From the NCBI GenBank assembly GCA_040758475.1, contig JBFLVN010000229.1:1-5921 (forward strand): a DNA stretch of 5,921 nt. Direction: 5' to 3'. Under the pieces are notes generated by a model that did no database searches, was not told the origin of the DNA, and saw nothing but the letters and a program-made list of their open reading frames with translations. The stretch is from JBFLVN01 sp040758475 (GTDB lineage: Bacteria > JAGRBM01). Below, one piece after another: positions 1 through 5,921 of the stretch. Position 1 is the first letter of the stretch. Each line of letters opens with the position of its first letter. The translations under genes and the position numbers were made by a program.

Positions 1-1433
1 TCCCCCTTCCCTCCCTTGGGAAGCGGGCCCGGATCGCCCCGCTCCTTCTGGACATGGAACTCGCCGGCGCCATCACCTTCGCGCCGCCCACGGCCCGCGG
101 GAAGGGCGAGGACGAAGGGGCCGAACTCGCCCGGGCGACCCTCCAGTCCATCCTCTCGGCCCACTACCGGGCGCACCTCGCCAGCCAGATGCAGCTCGCC
201 TCGACGGAGCAGTCCTACGAGGATCTGGAGCGCCAGAACGCCGAACTCCGCGAGGCCTACGAGCGCCTCAAGACTCTCGACCGCCTCAAGGGGGATTTTG
301 TCGCGAACGTCAATCACGAGCTCCGCACGCCGCTCACGGCGGTCCTCGGGTTTACGGAACTCCTCGAACTCGACACCTCGAACCTCACGCAGGAGCAGAT
401 CGAATCCCTCCGCCAGATCCACGACAAGACGAACCAGCTCATCAAGATCGTGGGCCGCGTCCTCGCCTTCACCGATACGGGGGGCGAGCGGCCGCGCCTT
501 GGATACAGCCGCTTCGCCCTTCCGGAACTCATCCGGGAGATCGTTCAGCAGCACGGGTGCCTCGCTTCCGAGCGGCGCATCACGATCGACTTCCGGGAGG
601 GCGAAGCCGTCCCCCGCATCGAAGCCGACCGGGAAAAGATCGCCGCCGTGATCGACAACCTGATCGAAAACGGCATCAAGTTCTCGCCCGAAGGGGCTAC
701 CTTGGAAATCATTCTCGAAACGAGCAAGGAAACGGGCGTCGCCGACGACCCGTTCCTCGCCATGGCCGACTCGGGCGCCTCGGAAGTCTTCCTCCACGTG
801 ATCGACCACGGGCCCGGGTTCTCCCCCACCCAGGTCCAGCAGATTTTCGCGGACTTCCACCAGCTCGATTCGAGCTCCACGCGGCAGTTCGGAGGCCTGG
901 GTCTCGGCCTCGCGCTCGCCCGGAGGATCGTGGAGCTCCACGGCGGGAAAATTCTCGTCGATTCGGCCCCGGGCGAAGGGGCCCACTTCGTCGTGCGCCT
1001 TCCCGTCGGCCCCTCGGCGGATTTCCGCTCGGGGCCCCGGAAGCGCATCCTCGTCGTGGAAGACGAGGCCTTCGTCGTGCGGCTCGTGGGGGCGTTCCTC
1101 GAAGAGCGGGGGTATGAGGTCCTCTCGGCCAACTCGGCGGGCGAAGCCGAACGGATGGTCCACTCCCAGCCCATCGACCTCCTCCTGCTCGACATGCGCC
1201 TTCCCGACCGCCTCGGGGTCGAACTGCTCGAGGAATTCCGCCTGGACGAACTCGCCCACCGGATTCCGGCCATCGTGATTACGGCCCTGCCGGACGAGGC
1301 CCTCCACCAGCGGGCCCGCCGCGCGGGCGCCCTCGACGTGATCCTCAAACCCTTCACCCGGGAACACCTCCTCGACGTCGTAAACAACGCCTTGGGGCAG
1401 CAGAGCGAATCTTTCCTCCCGCCGCCCGGCTAA
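1..1433 (+). CDS. Hybrid sensor histidine kinase/response regulator, 5'-partial
   Basis: Signal-transducing kinase that autophosphorylates on histidine and passes phosphate to its own receiver. An ATG lies at 54, but the frame is open to the window edge, 14 of the 17 codons before it end in G or C, and the encoded stretch (APLLLDMELAGAITFAPP) resembles the end of a GAF sensor domain. The true start is therefore probably outside the window. Numbering from the ATG: GAF-like tail 1-45; charged coiled-coil linker about 50-80; HisKA H-box with phospho-acceptor H88 (NHELRTPL); N-box N202/N206 (DNLIENGIKF, with Gly where Ala is usual); G1 box D251-G255 (DHGPGF); F/G2 region about 264-287 (FGGLGLGLAL); receiver about 330-447 with acidic E336/D337, phospho-acceptor D380, T410 and K432. 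About 15-20 extra residues lie before the G1 box. No membrane segment or output domain is visible, so the target is unknown. Ferredoxin gene follows after 10 nt. Confidence 0.93.
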   Translation, partial: PLPSLGKRARIAPLLLDMELAGAITFAPPTARGKGEDEGAELARATLQSILSAHYRAHLASQMQLASTEQSYEDLERQNAELREAYERLKTLDRLKGDFVANVNHELRTPLTAVLGFTELLELDTSNLTQEQIESLRQIHDKTNQLIKIVGRVLAFTDTGGERPRLGYSRFALPELIREIVQQHGCLASERRITIDFREGEAVPRIEADREKIAAVIDNLIENGIKFSPEGATLEIILETSKETGVADDPFLAMADSGASEVFLHVIDHGPGFSPTQVQQIFADFHQLDSSSTRQFGGLGLGLALARRIVELHGGKILVDSAPGEGAHFVVRLPVGPSADFRSGPRKRILVVEDEAFVVRLVGAFLEERGYEVLSANSAGEAERMVHSQPIDLLLLDMRLPDRLGVELLEEFRLDELAHRIPAIVITALPDEALHQRARRAGALDVILKPFTREHLLDVVNNALGQQSESFLPPPG

Positions 1434-1443
1434 GATTGGGCCG

Positions 1444-1770
1444 ATGGAGTATCTCGAAAAACACATCCTCGTCTGCTTCGGCTCCTCCTGCGGCCCCCAG
1501 GGAGGGGAGCGCGTGCGCGAAGCCTTCAAGAGCGAACTCAAGGCCCGCGGCATCCGCGGCCGCATCCGGGACGGGAACTGCACGTGCCTGGGGCTTTGCC
1601 GGGAAGGGGTGAACGCCGTCATCTGGCCGGAAGGGACCTACCTGGCCGGCCTCGTCGCCTCCGACGTACCGCGCGTCGTGGACTATCTCGAAGGCAAAGG
1701 GGAAATCCCTTCTGACCGGGTCGTCCTCGCTAGCGAGAAAATCGCCCTCCGCAAAGCCGAGGGGAAATAA
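1444..1770 (+). CDS. Stand-alone [2Fe-2S] thioredoxin-like ferredoxin (NuoE C-domain type)
   Basis: Small electron-transfer protein of 108 residues, predicted cytoplasmic because it has no signal peptide. The start of the protein (HILVCFGSSCGPQGG) and the later NCTCLGLCREG give cysteines C11, C16, C48 and C52, a Cx4C...Cx3C spacing like that of NuoE (24-kDa subunit of complex I) and related thioredoxin-fold [2Fe-2S] ferredoxins. C46 is an additional cysteine. The C-terminal part, with WPEGTYLAGL followed by DVPRVVDYL, matches the usual strand-helix end of these ferredoxins. Length is typical for the single-domain form, and no flavin- or NADH-binding partner is encoded nearby, so the electron donor and acceptor are unknown. 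ATG 1444 is the natural start but has no clear Shine-Dalgarno sequence. It lies 10 nt after the kinase stop and 4 nt before the next gene, which implies one transcript. Family assignment is firm; role is not. Confidence 0.85.
   Translation: MEYLEKHILVCFGSSCGPQGGERVREAFKSELKARGIRGRIRDGNCTCLGLCREGVNAVIWPEGTYLAGLVASDVPRVVDYLEGKGEIPSDRVVLASEKIALRKAEGK
1759..1764 (+). promoter_or_regulatory. Shine-Dalgarno site for the cysteine-rich repeat gene
   Basis: GAGGGG lies inside the last codons of the ferredoxin gene, 10 nt before ATG 1775. It is the clearest ribosome binding site in the window and supports that start. The other internal starts have weak sites or none. Confidence 0.5.
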
Positions 1771-1774
1771 ATCC

Positions 1775-2452
1775 ATGCGAAACATCCTCCTGGTTTTCGC
1801 CGCGGGAATTCTTTGCGCGGCGGCCGGACTGGCGGCGGCCCATTCGCCGGACGCCGAAAAACCCAAAGTCTGCGCCGCCGAATCCCTCAAGGACGGCCTC
1901 TGCCCCGAAGAGCGGGGCTGCGCGAGCAAGTGCATCCAACGCTCGCCCCAGGGGGCTTGCAGCCAGTACGGGGAAGACGCCTGCGGCCCCCAGATCAAAT
2001 GCGCGCCCCGCTGCCTTATCCGGAGCATCCCCCAAGGGGCGTGCATCCAGTACGGACCGGATTTCTGCGGCCGCGAGGCCACTTGTGAGGCCCACTGCTT
2101 GAACCGCTCCCCCCTCGGGACTTGCTCCCAGTGGGGCGAAGACCTCTGCGTGACGGCGGACCACGTTCCCAAACCCGTAGAGGGCGCCTGCGCGAAAAGG
2201 TGCCTCCGGAGGACTCCCCACGGAACTTGCTCCCAATGGGGGGAAGATTTCTGCGCCCGCTCGGCCCGCTGCGAAATGAAATGCCGGCGGCGCACGCCCC
2301 ACGGCGCCTGCGCCGATTACGGCCCCGACTTCTGCGGCAGCGAAGCCCTCTGCCAGGCCCGCTGCGTCCGCCGGACGCCCCATGGCGCTTGCGCCGAGTG
2401 GGGAGAAGACCACTGCGTCTCTGAAACAGGAACGGCCGCGCCGAAGCCGTGA
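1775..2452 (+). CDS. Exported cysteine-rich protein with six tandem 4-Cys repeats, unknown function
   Basis: I do not recognise this 225-residue protein as a named family. The N-terminus is a classic Sec signal peptide: MRN, a hydrophobic core to about residue 20, and a likely cleavage after A22 (LAAA/HSPD). The mature part has 26 cysteines. Two precede the repeats (C33, C43). The other 24 lie in six units beginning at C49, C76, C104, C139, C166 and C193, roughly Cx3C, then x8-9 containing R(S/T)PxG, then Cx(Q/D/E)(W/Y)G(E/P)DxC. An even cysteine number and export suggest a disulfide-stapled extracytoplasmic protein; metal binding is an alternative. No membrane anchor, lipobox or catalytic motif is seen, and the tail ends in PKP. 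ATG 1775 is supported by an SD site and the signal peptide. The stop overlaps the GTG start of the SpoIID-like gene, so the two are probably coupled. This context hints at a role in the envelope, which is inference. Confidence 0.85.
   Translation: MRNILLVFAAGILCAAAGLAAAHSPDAEKPKVCAAESLKDGLCPEERGCASKCIQRSPQGACSQYGEDACGPQIKCAPRCLIRSIPQGACIQYGPDFCGREATCEAHCLNRSPLGTCSQWGEDLCVTADHVPKPVEGACAKRCLRRTPHGTCSQWGEDFCARSARCEMKCRRRTPHGACADYGPDFCGSEALCQARCVRRTPHGACAEWGEDHCVSETGTAAPKP
1919..2416 (+). repeat. Six tandem coding repeats (about 81 bp each) of a 4-Cys motif
   Basis: Unit starts (first cysteine codon) are at about 1919, 2000, 2084, 2189, 2270 and 2351. Spacings are 27, 28, 35, 27 and 27 codons. 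The longer third spacing is an added linker ending in PKPVEGA. Residues kept in nearly all units are the four cysteines, R(S/T)PxG between the second and third, and (W/Y)GxD before the fourth. The codons for the shared TPHG stretch differ between units 4, 5 and 6 only at third positions, so the repeat is conserved as protein rather than as recent DNA copies. Confidence 0.85.
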
Positions 2453-3441
2453 AGCCGCCCATCCAATTTACTCCTCTGGGCATCAGGCCCTCACCCCGCC
2501 GTCCTTCTTTCAAACACGGGATTGGCCGGTTCTTCTCCATTTTCCTTCTCACCCTTCTGGCTTCCCATTGCGCCCCCAAGGCGGGCGGCCCCATTACCGC
2601 TTATTCGGGCAAAGTCCGCGTCCGCCAGGGGGATTTCGTGCAGGAATTCCCGATAGAGGAGTACCTGGTGGGCGTCCTCGCCCGGGAAGTCTCCGCGAAC
2701 TGGCCCCTCGAAGCCCTGAAGGCCCAGGCCGTCGCCTCCCGGACGTACGCCGTCCGGCGGATGCGGGAAGCGAAAGCCGCCGGAAAGTCCTTCGATCTCG
2801 CGGCCGATGTCTCCCACCAGGCGTACTCCGATGCCTCCGCCGTTCCGGAGGGTTCCCCCTTCCGCATCGCCGTGGAGCAGACCCAGGGGGAAATCCTTTG
2901 CGACGGCCTCGGATACCCCATCGAAGCCGCTTTCCATTCGACCTGCGGCGGACGGACCGAGAGCGCCGCCGCCGTCTGGACGAGGGACCTTCCGTACCTC
3001 CAGTCCGTCGAGTGCAACTGGTGCGGGGATTCGCCCCATTTTTTCTGGCAGATGGACTTCGAAGAGTCCGAACTCCTGGCGGTCCTGCGGACGCTCGGCG
3101 TCCGGGGCAATTCGCTCCACAAGTTCGAAGTGACATCCCGGACCTCTTCCGGAAGGGCTTCCGTCCTCGCCGTTGTGACGGACGTGGGCGAATACGAAAT
3201 ACAGGCCAAAGACCTCCGGGAAGCGATCGGGGACATGCGGCTCAAAAGCCTCCTTTTCCAGGTCAGCTCCGAGGAAGGCGGCCTCACGCACATCCTGGGC
3301 TCGGGCTTCGGCCACGGCGTAGGGATGTGCCAGTGGGGCGCCAAGGGGCTAGCCCTCGAAGGGGCGGGGTATAAAAAAATCCTCCGGACCTACTACCCTT
3401 CCGCCAAGCCCTGCCGGATCGGCGTTCCCGCCCCTTCATGA
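2449..3441 (+). CDS. SpoIID/LytB-type peptidoglycan-active protein (lytic transglycosylase/amidase-enhancer family)
   Basis: SpoIID of endospore formers is a lytic transglycosylase that cleaves denuded glycan strands. Homologues are common in non-sporulating bacteria, where the role is less clear. This 330-residue protein has the family hallmarks: EEYLVGVLAREVSANWP at 70-86 with the expected catalytic glutamate E80; ALKAQAVASRTYAV at 89-102; FHSTCGGRTES at 162-172; and the C-terminal GSGFGHGVGMCQWGAKG at 284-300. H163, C166, C189 and C192 could bind a metal (inference). A hydrophobic segment at about 27-39, ending at C41, is a signal or anchor. The LASHC sequence is a poor lipobox because His is at -1. 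The start is GTG at 2449, which overlaps the upstream stop as GTGA and has only a distant AGGAA. No in-frame ATG lies between it and the hydrophobic segment, so translational coupling is likely. No other sporulation gene is visible. Confidence 0.92.
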   Translation: MKPPIQFTPLGIRPSPRRPSFKHGIGRFFSIFLLTLLASHCAPKAGGPITAYSGKVRVRQGDFVQEFPIEEYLVGVLAREVSANWPLEALKAQAVASRTYAVRRMREAKAAGKSFDLAADVSHQAYSDASAVPEGSPFRIAVEQTQGEILCDGLGYPIEAAFHSTCGGRTESAAAVWTRDLPYLQSVECNWCGDSPHFFWQMDFEESELLAVLRTLGVRGNSLHKFEVTSRTSSGRASVLAVVTDVGEYEIQAKDLREAIGDMRLKSLLFQVSSEEGGLTHILGSGFGHGVGMCQWGAKGLALEGAGYKKILRTYYPSAKPCRIGVPAPS

Positions 3442-4478
3442 AAACGTCCCTCTTCGATTACCACCTCCCCGAAGAACTCATCGCCCGCCGCCCCGCGGAG
3501 CGCCGGAGCGATTCGCGGCTCCTCCTCCTCGACCGGAAGGCCGAGCGGTTCTCCCACCACCGTTTCCACGAACTTCCGGAAATCCTCTCCCCCGGCGATC
3601 TCGTCGTGGGCAATCGGACCCGGGTCTTTCCGGCCCGCGTGCAATCCGCCCGGAAAGGGGGCGGCCGCTCGGAAATCCTTCTTCTCGAACCGGTGGGGGA
3701 ACCCGCGGGTGGGGCGGAGAGATGGAAAGCGCTCGTCCGCGGCGCGGCCCGGCTCAAGGAGGGTGATTCCCTCAGAGTTCCTCACGCCGAGATCACCGTG
3801 GAAGGCCGGGAGGGCGACAAGACCATCCTCCGCATCGCCCCCGCCGGCGGAAAATCCGTCCCCGAATGGGCCGAGCGCGTAGGAGAGATCCCCCTCCCCC
3901 CGTACCTCCGGCGACAAGCCGAATTGAGCGACCGGGAGCGCTACCAGACGGTCTATGCAAAGGAAGGAATCAGCGTCGCCGCCCCCACGGCCGGGCTCCA
4001 CTTCGACGACGCCGTGATTACCGCCCTCCGGGCGAAAGAGATTTCGTTTGAAACCCTGCGGCTCGACGTGGGATGGGGGACGTTCGCCCCCATCCGCGGC
4101 GAAGACGTCGAATCCCACGTGCTCGACGCCGAACCTTATGAAATTTCCGAAAGCCTCTCCGCGGAGATTCGGAAGCGGCGCTCGGGGGAAGAGCCGGGAA
4201 GGATCGTGGCCGTGGGAACGACCGTCACGCGGACCCTCGAAACCGCTTTTGCGGAAAAGACGCCGCACCTTCGCGGCCGCTCGGGCCTCTACATCACGCC
4301 CGGCTACCGTTTTCATACGGTCAGCGCGCTCCTGACGAACTTCCACCTCCCCAAAACGAGCCTCCTCGTCCTCGTCTGCGCGTTTGCCGGAAGGGAACTC
4401 ATCCTCGCCGCCTACGAGGAAGCCGTGCGGCAGAAATACCGTTTCTATTCTTACGGGGATTGCATGGTGGTGTTGTAA
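3438..4478 (+). CDS. queA: S-adenosylmethionine:tRNA ribosyltransferase-isomerase QueA
   Basis: QueA transfers and isomerises the ribosyl group of SAM onto preQ1 at the wobble position 34 of GUN-anticodon tRNAs, giving epoxyqueuosine. It is cytoplasmic and acts after Tgt in queuosine synthesis. At 346 residues it has full family length, with the family motifs in order: FDYHLPEELIARRPAERR at 6-23, SRLLLLD 26-32, IPLPPYLRR 151-159, RYQTVYA 168-174, SVAAPTAGLHF 179-189, VAVGTTVTRTLET 257-269, TNFHLPKTSLL 300-310 and YRFYSYGDCM 334-343. Some usually conserved positions differ: NRTRV at 59-63 where NDTRV is common, DVGWGTF at 210-216 where HVGxGTF is common, and SHVLDAE at 226-232 where HxMHSE is common. 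The protein nevertheless looks intact. The ATG overlaps the spoIID-like stop as ATGA and has no clear SD site, implying coupling. It is the last forward gene. No other queuosine gene is present in the window. Confidence 0.96.
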   Translation: MKTSLFDYHLPEELIARRPAERRSDSRLLLLDRKAERFSHHRFHELPEILSPGDLVVGNRTRVFPARVQSARKGGGRSEILLLEPVGEPAGGAERWKALVRGAARLKEGDSLRVPHAEITVEGREGDKTILRIAPAGGKSVPEWAERVGEIPLPPYLRRQAELSDRERYQTVYAKEGISVAAPTAGLHFDDAVITALRAKEISFETLRLDVGWGTFAPIRGEDVESHVLDAEPYEISESLSAEIRKRRSGEEPGRIVAVGTTVTRTLETAFAEKTPHLRGRSGLYITPGYRFHTVSALLTNFHLPKTSLLVLVCAFAGRELILAAYEEAVRQKYRFYSYGDCMVVL

Positions 4479-4486
4479 AATCACTC

Positions 4487-5921
4487 TCACACCCCCTGCC
4501 ACGTGGCGGGCTGGCGCCGGTTCAGGTGCCGGTTCCTTCTGCGGGCCCGCTCTTCTTCCGTCGGCGGGAAGTTGGCCCCCAGGGGGCCGTCGAGAATCCG
4601 CGAGAGGGCGTCGAGCATGTCGTCGTGGGCCCCCACGGGGAAGGCAGAGTATTCTTCCTCGATGAAATCCCGCACGAGTTCCCGGGACTTTCCTTCCGAG
4701 TTCGTCTTCCAGATGCATTGGGGAAAGAGGATTCTTCCCTGCTCGAAGAAGGGGCTTAATCTCCGGATGCGGTCTTCCTTCGAGAGAGGCCCCCGGAGCT
4801 TGGTCAGGCCGATGGAATAGTTCTCGGCCTTCCCCCGCTCGTCGAAATACTGGTGGTCGGTCTGGAAGCCGTATTCTTCGTACCCCACGGCCACGACGGG
4901 GGCCCACTTGCGGTGGAGGGCGCGCAAAACATCCCAGCGCTCTCGAAGCGAGAGGTGGTCGCGCACCATGTCGAGGACGCGGTAGGTGTAATCGGCCCCC
5001 AGGCCCACGACGATCATGGCCGTGAAATCCGCCTCCCGGTTCTTGCTCGCGGCCGGGTCGCAGACGATGTAGAGGTTAAGGCCCCTGCGGGCTTCTTCGG
5101 GGAGCTTGTCGTAGCGGCATTTTTCGAGCCACTCGCGCTTGAATCCCTGGGCCGTATCGGCCCGGGGGTCTTGCATCATCTGGCAGGCGAAGGTGGCGCC
5201 ACCCATGTTCTTGCGGATTTCGAGAAGTTCTTCGGAAGAGAGAAGCACCGGCTCCCCTTCCAGCAGGGCCGGATAGACGCGGGGAGTAGCCGCCTCTCTC
5301 TTCAAAATCTCGTCGTACGTGTCCGAGAGGTGGTAGCGCGTCCCGATGTACCGGACTCTCGCCCCTTCGGCCCGAAGGCCAAGCGAATGCTCCCAGGCCT
5401 GGGTGGTCCTTCGAATCTGTCCCGGCGATCTCACGGATTCCTTCGTCACCGTGTCGTCGTAGATCAAAAGATCGAAATGGGGACCGGCCGGAAGGCCATC
5501 TACCAATCCATAACTAGAGAGCGTGGGTTCTTTCGGATTCCCGGAACGCTTCACCACGATGCCGTGCTCCCGGCTCCAGAGGGGGGATTCGCCCCGGGGC
5601 TTTCTCCACAAAATCTCGGGGAAAAGTTCCTTCAAAAGCTCGTTGCTCTCGAACTCCCGCTTGATCTGGGAGAGATGGGCCCAGGCGAGCTTGTTGTTCT
5701 GGGAGAAGATCGCGACGCGGATTTCAGGGTTCTTGAGGATTTCCTGGATTGTGAGGCCAAACGTGATGATCGTCGATTTGTAATGGCCCCGGGCCCAGAG
5801 GTCGAGGCGCCCGTCGGGGTTTTGCTGGACCTCCCGGCAGCGGGAAAAGCAGAAGAGGCGGCGGGGGGAGGAAAGCTCCTCGCCACCGCTGATGCCCCTC
5901 TCCCCCTGGGAGAGGGTGGCC
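4487..5921 (-). CDS. Phage terminase large subunit (TerL), 5'-partial
   Basis: TerL is the ATP-driven motor and nuclease that packages phage DNA into procapsids. Reading leftward from 5920, about 477 codons are visible before the TGA at 4487-4489. Visible-fragment numbering: LDLWARGHYKST at 39-50 is a Walker A-like motif with K48; LLIYDD about 151-156 is Walker B; IGTRYH about 192-197 is the coupling motif; CQMMQDP about 246-252 is typical of the family. The RNase H-like nuclease has D288 (CDPAASKN), E348/E349 (GYEEYG) and HDDMLDA with D433/D434, so both activities look intact. A TTG at 5635 lies after Walker A and cannot be the real start. No ATG, GTG, TTG or CTG lies in frame between the Walker A motif and the edge, so the start is beyond the window or lost. 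The gene is convergent with queA, 8 nt apart, and looks less GC-rich with different codon use. It marks a prophage or remnant. Confidence 0.93.
   Translation of the reverse strand, partial: ATLSQGERGISGGEELSSPRRLFCFSRCREVQQNPDGRLDLWARGHYKSTIITFGLTIQEILKNPEIRVAIFSQNNKLAWAHLSQIKREFESNELLKELFPEILWRKPRGESPLWSREHGIVVKRSGNPKEPTLSSYGLVDGLPAGPHFDLLIYDDTVTKESVRSPGQIRRTTQAWEHSLGLRAEGARVRYIGTRYHLSDTYDEILKREAATPRVYPALLEGEPVLLSSEELLEIRKNMGGATFACQMMQDPRADTAQGFKREWLEKCRYDKLPEEARRGLNLYIVCDPAASKNREADFTAMIVVGLGADYTYRVLDMVRDHLSLRERWDVLRALHRKWAPVVAVGYEEYGFQTDHQYFDERGKAENYSIGLTKLRGPLSKEDRIRRLSPFFEQGRILFPQCIWKTNSEGKSRELVRDFIEEEYSAFPVGAHDDMLDALSRILDGPLGANFPPTEEERARRRNRHLNRRQPATWQGV
5896..5916. repeat. Perfect 9-bp inverted repeat (CCCTCTCCC/GGGAGAGGG)
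   Basis: Arms at 5896-5904 and 5908-5916 pair perfectly around a 3-nt loop. From memory, this CCCTCTCCC-type hairpin resembles a dispersed repeat seen mostly between genes in many GC-rich bacterial genomes. Here it falls within the open TerL reading frame near the window edge, where it encodes TLSQGER. It could be a transcription or structural element, a REP-like insertion, or chance. Confidence 0.5.

Noticed and set aside
6..23. CTTCCC/GGGAAG inverted repeat at the left edge, considered as a regulatory site
   Set aside because: It falls inside the upstream part of the kinase frame, which looks coding, and the stem is only 6 bp.
545..1387. Long reverse-strand open frame opposite the kinase
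   Set aside because: Arg/Ser-rich low-complexity translation lies antisense to a motif-complete kinase. Such frames are expected in GC-rich DNA.
1805..1820. Cysteine 14 in the signal peptide of the repeat protein as a lipoprotein site
   Set aside because: The preceding residues GIL do not fit a lipobox, and an AAA cleavage site lies further on.
1354..2413. Two reverse-strand open frames opposite the ferredoxin and repeat genes
   Set aside because: Their apparent repeats (for example SSPHWEQVPWG) are only the mirror of the cysteine repeats on the other strand, and neither has a recognisable domain.
2382..3374. Forward open frame in another frame through the SpoIID-like gene, and reverse frames at 2491-3344
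   Set aside because: Pro/Arg/Gly-rich translations overlap a gene with clear family motifs.
4498..4507. Palindrome GCCACGTGGC just past the queA stop, considered as a terminator
   Set aside because: It has no loop and no T-run, and it lies within the last TerL codons, so it is not a convincing terminator for either gene.
3393..4907. 504-codon reverse frame opposite queA
   Set aside because: It is antisense to queA and also overlaps TerL in a different frame. It has no domain features.
5632..5886. Short reverse frame with a GTG start at 5886 as an alternative N-terminus for TerL
   Set aside because: It is Ser/Arg-rich in a different frame, whereas the adjacent frame encodes the Walker A motif continuous with the rest of TerL.

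Overview
The window is GC-rich bacterial DNA. It carries five tightly packed forward genes (1-4478), followed by one reverse-strand phage gene that runs off the right edge (4487-5921). There is no intergenic stretch longer than 10 bases, and I see no tRNA, rRNA, CRISPR array or convincing promoter. The lineage cannot be fixed from this sequence. A GC-rich genome with a hybrid sensor kinase, a SpoIID-type protein beside queA, and no other sporulation gene would suit one of several mostly non-sporulating phyla (for example Nitrospirota, NC10, Acidobacteriota or deltaproteobacterial groups). That is a guess.

Left to right, the forward genes are: (1) the 3' part of a hybrid histidine kinase with a GAF-like tail, coiled-coil linker, HisKA, HATPase and receiver; (2) a small stand-alone NuoE-type [2Fe-2S] thioredoxin-fold ferredoxin; (3) an exported cysteine-rich protein made of six tandem four-cysteine repeats, which I do not recognise; (4) a SpoIID/LytB-type peptidoglycan-active protein with an N-terminal hydrophobic anchor or signal; (5) queA, for the queuosine tRNA modification. 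The gaps are 10 nt and 4 nt, then two 4-nt stop/start overlaps (GTGA and ATGA), so genes 2-5 and probably all five are co-transcribed, and genes 3-5 are probably translationally coupled.

The right quarter holds a convergent large terminase subunit (TerL). Its stop codon lies only 8 bases from the queA stop. It has ATPase motifs, the coupling motif and an RNase H-like nuclease, so it looks functional across the visible part. No in-frame start is present upstream of its Walker A motif, and the frame reads through a perfect 9-bp inverted repeat at the window edge, so the 5' end is either outside the window or damaged. This marks the edge of a prophage or a prophage remnant.

The most novel element is the cysteine-rich repeat protein. 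Its six units look like a duplicated block of three, and it sits between an iron-sulfur protein and a cell-wall enzyme.
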